The translations under genes were made by a program, and so were the position numbers. From Pseudoxanthomonas sp. JBR18 (GTDB taxonomy: Bacteria; Pseudomonadota; Gammaproteobacteria; Xanthomonadales; Xanthomonadaceae): 64,000 nucleotides of DNA. Below, in pieces: positions 56,950 through 64,000 of this stretch (the first letter of the stretch is position 1; each line of letters opens with the position of its first letter). The stretch spans positions 558,001 to 622,000 of the forward strand of contig NZ_CP116339.1 of NCBI RefSeq assembly GCF_028198165.1, in the 5' to 3' direction. The notes under the pieces were generated by a model, which ran no database searches, was not told where the DNA came from, and worked only from the letters and a program-made list of their open reading frames with translations.

Positions 56950-57998
56950 GGGTCGACCTGCGACGCCCAGTCGGGCTGCTGGCCGCGGCCGGGCTTGCCT
57001 TGTTCGCCGGCTGCCAGCGGCCGGCGGCGGAGACATCGGCACCTGCCCCGGTCGCATCCACGCCTGCATCGACCGCGGACACCGCCCCGCCGCCGGCAAG
57101 CGCCGTGCACGCCTACGTGCCCAACCAGAAGAGCGGGACGATTTCGGTGATCGACACCGGCAGCGATACCGTGGCGCGCACGCTTTCGGCGGGCGGCACA
57201 CTGGGCAACCGCCTGCAGCAGATTGCACTGGGGCCCGACGGCAAGGCCTTGTACGTGGTCGATGCCGAGCACCATCGCCTGCTGCAACTGGACATCGCCA
57301 GCGACGCAGTCCAGCGCACGCTGGACATCGGCGAAGGGGCCGAGGGCGTGGACCTGTCGCCGGATGGCCGGCAGATCGCGGTGTGCGTGGAGCAGCAGAA
57401 CCAGGTGATGTTCGTCGACACCGCCAGCTTCAAGGTCACCGGGCGAGTGGACACCCAGGGCAAGGCGCCCGAGCACTGCGCGTGGACCCCCGACGGCGCC
57501 CAGGTCATCACCAGCAACGAGGCCTCCGACAACCTGGACGTGATCGACGTGGCCGCCGGCAAGTCGGTGGCCAGCATCGCGGTCAGCGGCCACCCGCGCG
57601 ACATCGCCTTCGCCGCCGATGGCAAGCGCGCCTACGTGGCGCAGGAGTCGGCCAACGTGGTGGACGAGGTTGACCTGGCGGCGCGCAAGAAGATCCGCAG
57701 CCTGCCGGCCGGCCTGCGCACGGCCGGCGTGGTGGTCGCCTCCGACGGAAGCCGGATCTACGCCTCCAACGGCGGGGCTGGCAGCGTAACCGTCACCGAT
57801 GGCGCCAGCGGCAAACTGCTGGCGGAGATCCCGGTCGGGCAACGTCCGTGGAACCCCGCCCTCACGCCCGACGGCGCCAAGCTCTATGTCGCCAACGGGC
57901 GCTCGGACAGCGTCAGCGTGATCGACACCGCCACGATGAAGGCCATCGCGCAGATCCCCGTGGGGCAGATGCCGTGGGGCGTGGTGATGGGCCGCTGA
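56946..57998 (+). CDS. YVTN-type beta-propeller lipoprotein of the PQQ dehydrogenase group
   Basis: The 350-residue protein starts at GTG within the preceding stop. It has a lipobox (FAGC, Cys23) and about seven repeats of the YVTN/YncE beta-propeller pattern (VPNQKSGTISVIDTGSDTV; PDGKALYVVDAEHH; VANGRSDSVSVIDTATMKA). A PQQ-dependent-catabolism-associated propeller family of this type often neighbours quinoprotein dehydrogenases. It may scaffold partners in the periplasm; no enzyme motif is visible. It is the last gene of the group, and its stop lies within a shared hairpin. Confidence 0.85.
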   Translation: MRVDLRRPVGLLAAAGLALFAGCQRPAAETSAPAPVASTPASTADTAPPPASAVHAYVPNQKSGTISVIDTGSDTVARTLSAGGTLGNRLQQIALGPDGKALYVVDAEHHRLLQLDIASDAVQRTLDIGEGAEGVDLSPDGRQIAVCVEQQNQVMFVDTASFKVTGRVDTQGKAPEHCAWTPDGAQVITSNEASDNLDVIDVAAGKSVASIAVSGHPRDIAFAADGKRAYVAQESANVVDEVDLAARKKIRSLPAGLRTAGVVVASDGSRIYASNGGAGSVTVTDGASGKLLAEIPVGQRPWNPALTPDGAKLYVANGRSDSVSVIDTATMKAIAQIPVGQMPWGVVMGR

Positions 57999-58023
57999 GC
58001 GCCGTGGCCTGGCGCGCGCTCAG
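57995..58023. terminator. Hairpin overlapping two converging stop codons
   Basis: CTGAGCGC (57995-58002) pairs with GCGCTCAG (58016-58023). The plus-strand stop (57996-57998) and the minus-strand stop (58020-58022) both lie in the arms. The gap is only 21 bp, so this is the only visible candidate for bidirectional termination. Confidence 0.55.
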
Positions 58024-58709
58024 TCCGCGCGCGCGTTGGCCAGCGCGTAACCGGCATTGGGGACGTGCTCGATCCAGTCCCCGCTGCCGCCAATGCGGAT
58101 CAGCTTGTGGCGCAGGCGGTGCACCAGCTGCTTGAGTGCATCGCGGTCGGCGCTGTCGCGATCGGACCAGACAAACCCGATGATCCGATCCGGGTCGACC
58201 GGGCGCCCACGGTGGTTCATCAACAGCCGCAGCAGGCGCAGTTCCAGGGTGGATAGCCGCGCCACCTCGCCGTGCTCGATGCGCATCTCGCTGCGCTCCG
58301 GATCCAGGGTCAACGCGCCACTGCTGAGCAGGGGCACTTCCCCCTCGCCTTCGCTGCCCCTGCGCAGCAGCGCACGCACGCGCGCCAGCAGCGCGCGCGG
58401 ACTGAAGGGCTTGCGCAGGTAATCGTCCGCGCCCAGGTCCAGCCCGCGCACTTCGTCCTCCTCCGAGGCGCGCACGGTCAGCATCATCACCGGCACCTCG
58501 CTGTGCCGGCGCAAGGCCTCCAGCACCGAGAACCCATCGCGGCGCGGCAGATTGACGTCCAGCACCACCAGCTCCGGGGCGTGCTTCTCGAACTGGCTCA
58601 GCGCGTGTTCGCCGTCGAACGCGCTCACCACCTCATAGCCGGCACTGCTGAGCGCGAACTGCAGCAGACCGACCAGTTCGACATCGTCGTCGACCACCAG
58701 GATGCGCAT
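58020..58709 (-). CDS. OmpR/PhoB-family response regulator
   Basis: The 229-residue protein has a receiver domain with DDD at 7-9, phosphoacceptor Asp51 (VVLDVNLP), the conserved Thr and Lys (LTVRA; YLRKPFSP) and a C-terminal winged helix (about 135-225; LSTLELRLLRLLMNHRGRPV and VHRLRHKLIRIG). The ATG overlaps the kinase stop by one base (TGATG). It is the last gene of an apparent sulfate-uptake operon, so control of sulfur uptake is plausible, but no target is evident. Confidence 0.9.
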   Translation of the reverse strand: MRILVVDDDVELVGLLQFALSSAGYEVVSAFDGEHALSQFEKHAPELVVLDVNLPRRDGFSVLEALRRHSEVPVMMLTVRASEEDEVRGLDLGADDYLRKPFSPRALLARVRALLRRGSEGEGEVPLLSSGALTLDPERSEMRIEHGEVARLSTLELRLLRLLMNHRGRPVDPDRIIGFVWSDRDSADRDALKQLVHRLRHKLIRIGGSGDWIEHVPNAGYALANARAD

Positions 58710-60757
58710 CAGGCAGGCTCCAGCGGCAGCACCACGCCAAAGCGCGCGCCCTGCCGATGACGGGGCTCGGCCAGGACCACCTCGCCGCCATGCTGCTCGA
58801 CCAGGGCGCGCACGATGGCCAGCCCCAGGCCGGTCCCGCGCTGGGAGGGCTCCTGGTCCGGCGCGCGCCGGAACGGCGCGAACAGGTCGGCGCGGTGGCG
58901 CAGCGGCGGCAGGCCCTGGCCTTCGTCCTCCACCCACAGTGAGACCGTCTCCTCGCCCCAGACCAGTTCGATCCAGATGGTGCTCTGGTCCGGCGCGAAT
59001 TTGTTAGCGTTGGCGAGCAGGTTGATGGCCACTTGCGACAGCCGCTGCGCATCGCCCATCAAGCGACGCGTGCTGTGCGGCAGGGACGCCATCACATGCT
59101 GGTCGCGCTGATCGGTCAAGGGCCGCATCAGTTCCACCGCATCGCGCACCAGCGCCGGCAGGTCGACGACCTCCCGACGCAGGCGCATCTGCCCGCTCTC
59201 CAGGCGCACGCTGTCCAGCAGGTTGTCCACCAGTTGCGACAGCCGCAGCGCGCCACGGTACTGCGCATCGACCAGCCGGATCGCGGTGGTGTCGCCGCCG
59301 GCGTGGACGTGCTCGCGCAGCATCTCCACCGAAGCGATCTGCGCGGCCAGCGGGGTCTGGAACTCATGGGACAGGTTGGCCAGGATGGCATCGCGCATGG
59401 CCCGCGCGGCCTCGGCGCTGGTCTCCTCGCGCACGATCGCCACCTGGCGCCCGTCCGGCGGCGCACTGGAGCGGATCACCAGGTTGCGCACGCGGCCACG
59501 CAACAGATAACGACCCGACGCCTGGGCCAGGCCATGCCGGCGCGCGTCGTGCATCGGGTCGGCCGCGTGGGTCGGACCCGCCTCGCTGGCCGCCTCCGGG
59601 GTCAGCACCGCTTCGTAGGGCTGGCCCACGACCTGGTCCTCCTCGCGCCCGACCAGGGCCAGGAAGCGGCGATTGGCGTACTGGATGCGGCGATCGACAC
59701 CCACCGCGATGATGCCGTCCTCCACCCCGTCCAGGATGGCGTCCAGCTCCTGTCGCTGGCGGCGCTCGCGCTCGGTGGAGGCCCGCAGCTGCAGGCGCAT
59801 CGAATCCAGGCTGCGGGCCAGGGCCACCGGCTCGGCCAGGTCGGTGGGCGGCACCACCACCGGGGTTTCCAGATCGCCCACGCCCAACCGCTCGGCCGCG
59901 CGCGCCACCTGGCCGAACGGCGAGGCGATGCGCCGCGCCAGCCACACCGCGATGCTGGCGGCAATCAAGGCCAGCAGCAGACTGCCCACGGCGAAGGCGG
60001 TCAGCCAACGTACGCCATCGCGTGCCACCACCTCGCGCGGCAGGGTCACCAGCAGCAGCGACTCAATGTCGCCATTGGGGCCGCGCACCGGCTCCAGCCG
60101 GGAAACGTCGCCCTGGCTGTCCGCTGCCAGGGTCTCGCCGATGCCGGTATTGCGCACGTGCCGCCACGAGGCCTGCAGGTTGGTCTGGTCCGCCGGGGCC
60201 ACCGCCTTGGCGTCGTTATCCTTGTCCAGCAGCATCACCCGTTCGCGCTGGCCGCCATGGCCGGCCAGCTCGGATGCATCCAGGCGCCGAGCCGCCACGA
60301 CCTGGCCGTGGTCCAGCTGCGCCATGGCCTGCCGCTGTACCAACCAGTGGTGCCCGCTGCCGTCGGCCACCAGCCCACTGGCCATGCCGTCCGGCGGCGC
60401 CTGCCCGACCTGGGCGAGCAGGCCGTCGCCACGCATGGCCAGCAGGTAATCCACGCGCCCGGTCTGGCGAAAGGCCTCCAGGAAATCCGCTACCGCCTGC
60501 ATCCGGCCCTTCTGCATTTCCGCGTGCAAGGTCGGGCGCTCGGACAGCAGCACCGCGACCACGGCCAGGTCGCGGCGCGCGTCCTCCAGTCGCGCCAGCG
60601 CATCGGCGCTGGCCTGCGCGACCTGCGCCTGGGCACGCTCGCGCAGCACCGCACGCAGCGTGCCCGCGCCGGTGGCCAGCAGCAGCGCGCACAGCAGCAG
60701 CGCCAGGCCGACATGGCTGAGCACGAGCAGGCGGGAAAGATTTCGGGGGCGGGGCAT
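58709..60757 (-). CDS. Sensor histidine kinase with periplasmic, HAMP and PAS domains
   Basis: The 682-residue kinase has a first membrane helix (about 9-32), a roughly 215-residue periplasmic sensor domain, a second helix (about 248-270), HAMP (about 272-325), PAS (about 345-395 with extension), a DHp domain with His464 (LANLSHEFQTPLA) and an HATPase domain with NLLANANKFAP, VEDEGQGLPP and RGTGLGLAIV. It lies 13 bp after cysW on the same strand and is coupled to the response regulator. The periplasmic part has no recognised fold. Confidence 0.9.
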   Translation of the reverse strand: MPRPRNLSRLLVLSHVGLALLLCALLLATGAGTLRAVLRERAQAQVAQASADALARLEDARRDLAVVAVLLSERPTLHAEMQKGRMQAVADFLEAFRQTGRVDYLLAMRGDGLLAQVGQAPPDGMASGLVADGSGHHWLVQRQAMAQLDHGQVVAARRLDASELAGHGGQRERVMLLDKDNDAKAVAPADQTNLQASWRHVRNTGIGETLAADSQGDVSRLEPVRGPNGDIESLLLVTLPREVVARDGVRWLTAFAVGSLLLALIAASIAVWLARRIASPFGQVARAAERLGVGDLETPVVVPPTDLAEPVALARSLDSMRLQLRASTERERRQRQELDAILDGVEDGIIAVGVDRRIQYANRRFLALVGREEDQVVGQPYEAVLTPEAASEAGPTHAADPMHDARRHGLAQASGRYLLRGRVRNLVIRSSAPPDGRQVAIVREETSAEAARAMRDAILANLSHEFQTPLAAQIASVEMLREHVHAGGDTTAIRLVDAQYRGALRLSQLVDNLLDSVRLESGQMRLRREVVDLPALVRDAVELMRPLTDQRDQHVMASLPHSTRRLMGDAQRLSQVAINLLANANKFAPDQSTIWIELVWGEETVSLWVEDEGQGLPPLRHRADLFAPFRRAPDQEPSQRGTGLGLAIVRALVEQHGGEVVLAEPRHRQGARFGVVLPLEPA

Positions 60758-60770
60758 GCGCGCGTGCTCC

Positions 60771-61616
60771 TCAGTTGCGCGGACGACGACGGTCCTGCAG
60801 ATGCTCGATCCAGGTCTTGGCCAACAGCGTCACCAGGCCCAGCATCGCCAGCAGCGAGGCCACGGCGAAGGCGGCGGTGAAGTCGTACTCGTTGTACAGA
60901 ACCTCCACGTGCAGCGGAATGGTATTGGTCAGGCCACGGATATGCCCGGATACCACCGACACCGCGCCGAACTCGCCCATCGCCCGCGCATTGCACAGCA
61001 GTACGCCGTACAGCAGGCTCCAGCGGATCGAAGGCAAGGTCACGTGGCGGAAGGTGGCCCAACCTCCAGCGCCCAGGGTGAAGGCGGCCAGCTCCGGGGC
61101 GGTGTCCTGCTCCTGCATGAAGGCGACCAGTTCGCGCGCCACGAACGGGAAGGTCACAAACAAGGTCGCCAGCACGATGCCGGGCACCGCGAACACCACC
61201 TTCCAGCCCGTGGCCGCCAGCAGCGGCGCAAACCAGCCCTGGCTGCCGAACAACAGCACCAGCAGCAGGCCGGCCACCACCGGCGAGACCGAGAACGGCA
61301 GGTCGATCAGCGTCACCAGCAGCGACTTGCCGCGGAAGGCAAAGCGCGACAGCGCCCAGCCGGCGACCACCCCGAACACCACGTTGAGCGGCACGGCGAT
61401 GGCGGCCACGGTGAGCGTGAGCCGGATCGCCGCACGCGCGTCAGGATTGGTCAGGGCGGCGACGAAGGTGTCCCAGCCGCCGGCCAGCGCCTGGCGAAAC
61501 ACCAGCACCAGCGGCAGGCCCAGGAACACCACCAGGAACAGCATCACCACGCAGATCAAGCTGCGGCGCAGCCACGGTGGGTCGCTGCGGGCCGGGGCAT
61601 GGTCCAGCTCGGCCAT
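60771..61616 (-). CDS. cysW: Sulfate/thiosulfate ABC transporter permease CysW
   Basis: The 281-residue protein has six membrane helices and the permease EAA-like loop (FTLGAGGWATFRHVTLPSIR). MGEFGAVSVVSGHI and the NTIPLHVEVLYNEYD segment are typical of CysW. It pairs with CysT to form the membrane channel for sulfate. Only one base separates it from cysT. The ATPase gene cysA, which commonly follows, is absent; a kinase gene is found instead. Confidence 0.94.
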   Translation of the reverse strand: MAELDHAPARSDPPWLRRSLICVVMLFLVVFLGLPLVLVFRQALAGGWDTFVAALTNPDARAAIRLTLTVAAIAVPLNVVFGVVAGWALSRFAFRGKSLLVTLIDLPFSVSPVVAGLLLVLLFGSQGWFAPLLAATGWKVVFAVPGIVLATLFVTFPFVARELVAFMQEQDTAPELAAFTLGAGGWATFRHVTLPSIRWSLLYGVLLCNARAMGEFGAVSVVSGHIRGLTNTIPLHVEVLYNEYDFTAAFAVASLLAMLGLVTLLAKTWIEHLQDRRRPRN

Positions 61617-61617
61617 G

Positions 61618-62499
61618 TCAGCCCTCTCCCTTGCGCCGACGCCCGCTCCAGCGCTGGGCCAGGTTGATCAGCAGCAGCATCAGGAACGAGATCACCAGCA
61701 TGGCCACCGCCAGCACGGTGGCGCTGGCGTAGTCGTACTGCTCCAGGTGCACCACGATCAGCAGCGGCGCGATCTCCGAGACCATGGGAATGTTGCCGGC
61801 GATGAAGATCACCGAGCCGTATTCGCCAATCGCGCGCGAGAAGGCCAGGGTGAAGCCGGTCAGGGCCGCCGGCAGCAGTTGGCGGATCAACACCCAACGC
61901 AGCACCTGGGCCCGACTGGCGCCCAACGTGGCGGCGGCCTCTTCCAGCGCCGGGTCCAGGTCCTGCAGCGCCGGCTGCACGGTGCGCACCACGAACGGCA
62001 GGCCGACGAACACCAGCGCCAGCGCGATGCCCGCCGGCTTGAACGCCACGTCGAGCCCAATCGCGGCCAGTGGCGCGCCCAGCCAGCCCGAAGGCGCATA
62101 CAGGGTGGCCAGTGCGATGCCGGCCACCGCGGTGGGCAAGGCAAACGGCAGGTCGATCATCGCATCGAGCAGGCGGCGCCCGGGAAAGCGATAGCGCACC
62201 AGCACCCAGGCGGTGAGCGTGCCGAACACCAGGTTGACCAGCGCCGCGCCCAGCGCCAGGCCGAAGCTGAGCCTGTAGGCGGCCAGCGCGCGCTCACTGG
62301 TGGCGATGCGCCACACCTCGGCCCAGGGAATCCCGGCCACCTTGATCAGGGCCGCGGCGATGGGCAGCACCACGATCAGCCCCAGCCAGGCCAGGGTCAG
62401 GCCCAGGGTCAGGCCAAAGCCGGGATGCACGCGGTGCACGCCTCGCCCACCGGCGCGCGAGGCGCCAGGGACGTCGGAGGAAACGGCAGTGATGTTCAT
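61618..62499 (-). CDS. cysT: Sulfate/thiosulfate ABC transporter permease CysT (CysU)
   Basis: The 293-residue protein has an N-terminal cytoplasmic extension with GFGLTLGLTLAWLGLIVVLP as first helix and six helices in all. The EAA-like loop is AATLGASRAQVLRWVLIRQLLP and SRAIGEYGSVIFIAGN is the CysT signature. It forms the sulfate channel with CysW. It follows the sulfate-binding protein gene by 30 bp. Confidence 0.94.
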   Translation of the reverse strand: MNITAVSSDVPGASRAGGRGVHRVHPGFGLTLGLTLAWLGLIVVLPIAAALIKVAGIPWAEVWRIATSERALAAYRLSFGLALGAALVNLVFGTLTAWVLVRYRFPGRRLLDAMIDLPFALPTAVAGIALATLYAPSGWLGAPLAAIGLDVAFKPAGIALALVFVGLPFVVRTVQPALQDLDPALEEAAATLGASRAQVLRWVLIRQLLPAALTGFTLAFSRAIGEYGSVIFIAGNIPMVSEIAPLLIVVHLEQYDYASATVLAVAMLVISFLMLLLINLAQRWSGRRRKGEG

Positions 62500-62529
62500 G
62501 GCGAGCGCGGCGGCCTGCAGAGCACGCGC

Positions 62530-63597
62530 CTAGGGCGCGCGCGCGGCGAAGATGCGATCGAACTGCCCGCCATCGGCGAAGTGCTCGGCCTGGGCCCGCT
62601 TCCAGCCACCAAACATCTCATCGACGGTGAACAGGCCCATCTGCGGGAATTCGGCCGCGTGCCGGGCCAGGACGTCGGCCTGGCGCGGACGGAAGTGGTG
62701 CTCGGCGGCCAGCTCCTGCCCTTGCGGCGAGTAGAGGTATTGCAGGTACTCGCGCGCCAGCGTCTCGGTGCCGTGCTGGCGCGCGACCTTGTCCACCACC
62801 GCCACGCTCGGCTCGGCCAGGATGCTGGTGCTGGGCCGCACGATCTCGTACTGGTCGCTGCCGAATTCCTGCAGCACCAGCAGCGCCTCGTTCTCCCAGG
62901 CCAGCAGCACATCGCCGATGCCGCGCTGGACGAAGGTCGTCGTCGCCCCGCGCGCGCCGGTGTCGAGCACCGGCACCGACTTGAACAGCCGGGTCATGTA
63001 GGCCTGCGCGTCGGCCTGGCTGCCGCCGCGCTTGAGCACCGAGCCCCACGCGGCCAGGTAGTTCCAACGCGCGCCACCGGAGGTCTTGGGATTGGGGGTG
63101 ACCACGGCCACGCCGTCGCGGCCCAGGTCGGTCCAGTCACGGATGTGCTTGGGATTGCCCCGGCGCACCACGAACACCACGGTCGAGGTGTACGGCGCAC
63201 TGTTGTCGGGCAGCCTGGACTGCCAGTTGGCATCGACCAGGCCGTGGTCGACCAGGGCATCCACGTCCGAGGCCAGCGCCAGGGTGACCACGTCGGCCTC
63301 CAGGCCGTCGATCACCGAACGCGCCTGCTTGCCCGAGCCGCCGTGGGACATGCGCAGCGTCGGCGCGCTGCCATGCTCAGCCTGGTAATGCTGGACGAAG
63401 GCCTTGTTGAAGGCCGCGTAGAACTCGCGGGTGGGGTCGTAGCTGACGTTGAGCAGGGTGACGTCGGCCGCCGCCTTGGTGGCCGGCTTGGCCGCTTCGC
63501 CAGGGGCCGGCGCATCCCCGCCGCAGGCGGACAGCACCAGGCTCAGACCGGCGCCAAGCGCGGCCAGGGAGAGGCGACGGATCAGGGGGAAGGTCAT
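62530..63597 (-). CDS. sbp: Sulfate-binding lipoprotein (Sbp/CysP family)
   Basis: The 355-residue protein has a lipobox (SACG, Cys at about 25) and the sulfate-binding-protein fold: [62 protein letters not shown] and [13 protein letters not shown]. It binds sulfate or thiosulfate in the periplasm and delivers it to CysTW. Most relatives in enterobacteria are soluble; here a lipid anchor is predicted. The ATG overlaps the upstream gene by four bases. Confidence 0.93.
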   Translation of the reverse strand: MTFPLIRRLSLAALGAGLSLVLSACGGDAPAPGEAAKPATKAAADVTLLNVSYDPTREFYAAFNKAFVQHYQAEHGSAPTLRMSHGGSGKQARSVIDGLEADVVTLALASDVDALVDHGLVDANWQSRLPDNSAPYTSTVVFVVRRGNPKHIRDWTDLGRDGVAVVTPNPKTSGGARWNYLAAWGSVLKRGGSQADAQAYMTRLFKSVPVLDTGARGATTTFVQRGIGDVLLAWENEALLVLQEFGSDQYEIVRPSTSILAEPSVAVVDKVARQHGTETLAREYLQYLYSPQGQELAAEHHFRPRQADVLARHAAEFPQMGLFTVDEMFGGWKRAQAEHFADGGQFDRIFAARAP

Positions 63598-64000
63598 GGG
63601 GTATTCCTGTCGACAAGCGCCGCCTGCGCGGCAAGGGGAACAGCGGTGCGCCCGTGCAGCGCGCTGCTGGTGGGGGCCAACCCCAGGTCGGCTTCGTCGG
63701 GCTGCACGATCAGCCAGGTCCAGCGCCCGGCCAGCGCCTGGATCCAGGTCTGCTGACGCGGACCCAGGCCGGCACGCGGCCCCAGGTCCAGCACGGTCAA
63801 GGCGGCGGCGGGATCCAGGGCAGCGCCGGGGCCGGCATCGACCTTGGCCGTGGCCGTGGCCGTGGCCGTGGTGCCCAGGGTGGTGAAGGGAATCCGGCGC
63901 AGGGTCAGGGCATCGCGCCAGCGCTGCGGCGGCGCCGTCGCCGCCGGGGGCGGCAGGTGCCCGTCCAGGTCGCGCACCTCCACCCGCGCGCCCAGGCGCT
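63594..64000 (-). CDS. C-terminal part of an unrecognised gene upstream of sbp
   Basis: The frame is open to the window edge and ends with a TGA overlapping the sbp ATG, so it probably belongs to the same operon. The visible 134 residues include [18 protein letters not shown], a Thr-Ala repeat, and [21 protein letters not shown] recognise no family. An in-frame GTG at 63983 is unlikely to be the true start. Confidence 0.6.
   Translation of the reverse strand, partial: RLGARVEVRDLDGHLPPPAATAPPQRWRDALTLRRIPFTTLGTTATATATAKVDAGPGAALDPAAALTVLDLGPRAGLGPRQQTWIQALAGRWTWLIVQPDEADLGLAPTSSALHGRTAVPLAAQAALVDRNTP
63846..63869. repeat. In-frame hexamer repeat (GGCCGT)x4
   Basis: Four perfect GGCCGT units within the partial gene encode a Thr-Ala-Thr-Ala tract on the minus strand. 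It is a short slippage-prone coding repeat. Confidence 0.9.

Overview
The window looks like a chromosomal segment of a high-GC gammaproteobacterium of the Xanthomonadaceae (Lysobacteraceae): Xanthomonas, Stenotrophomonas, Pseudoxanthomonas, Lysobacter and relatives. The support is the split B12-dependent ribonucleotide reductase (nrdJa/nrdJb), the prmA - zinc-ribbon protein - fis - purH - purD order, groESL under both a CIRCE element and a sigma-32-like promoter, and dispersed intergenic repeats accompanied by hexamer tracts. The genus cannot be fixed from the sequence alone.

Layout. Positions 1-2.5 kb form a small accessory patch: two IS3-family transposase tails, an unknown small membrane protein, a perfect (TGTTGC)10 tract, a dispersed repeat, and an AT-rich DUF4062 gene that looks foreign. 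From 2.6 to 6.6 kb lies the split class II ribonucleotide reductase, with a histone H1-like gene between its two halves and a long structured leader upstream. From 6.8 to 11 kb come a DegP-like protease, a three-gene YqjD/YqjE-type envelope set and an AI-2E-family permease. A 0.7-kb gene-free block follows, with two head-to-head copies of the dispersed repeat. From 11.7 to 25.4 kb are a HAD phosphatase, an M17 aminopeptidase, a diguanylate cyclase, an ABC exporter with a DesKR-like two-component system, a MacAB-like four-gene exporter and a frameshifted lipoprotein hydrolase. From 25.4 to 36 kb are mocA-xdhC, two EamA permeases, the Prc protease, lipA, a large AsmA-like protein of unknown role, and DAHP synthase behind an aromatic-rich leader peptide and attenuator. 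From 36.4 to 52 kb are groESL, an XRE regulator, dsbD with a duplicated sensor domain, a TlpA-like thioredoxin, accBC, two unknown genes, prmA, a DUF3426 protein, fis, purH and purD.

The most distinctive block is 52.5-58.0 kb. It encodes a PQQ dehydrogenase with the XoxF-type lanthanide signature (Asp-Tyr-Asp), a XoxJ/MxaJ-like binding protein fused to ankyrin repeats, a c-type cytochrome and a beta-propeller protein. All four carry lipoprotein signals, which suggests a membrane-anchored periplasmic alcohol-oxidation unit. Convergent with it, from 64 to 58 kb, a run of closely spaced genes encodes a sulfate-binding lipoprotein, CysT, CysW and, where cysA might be expected, a histidine kinase and response regulator.

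No rRNA, tRNA, CRISPR array, replication origin or intact mobile element was seen.
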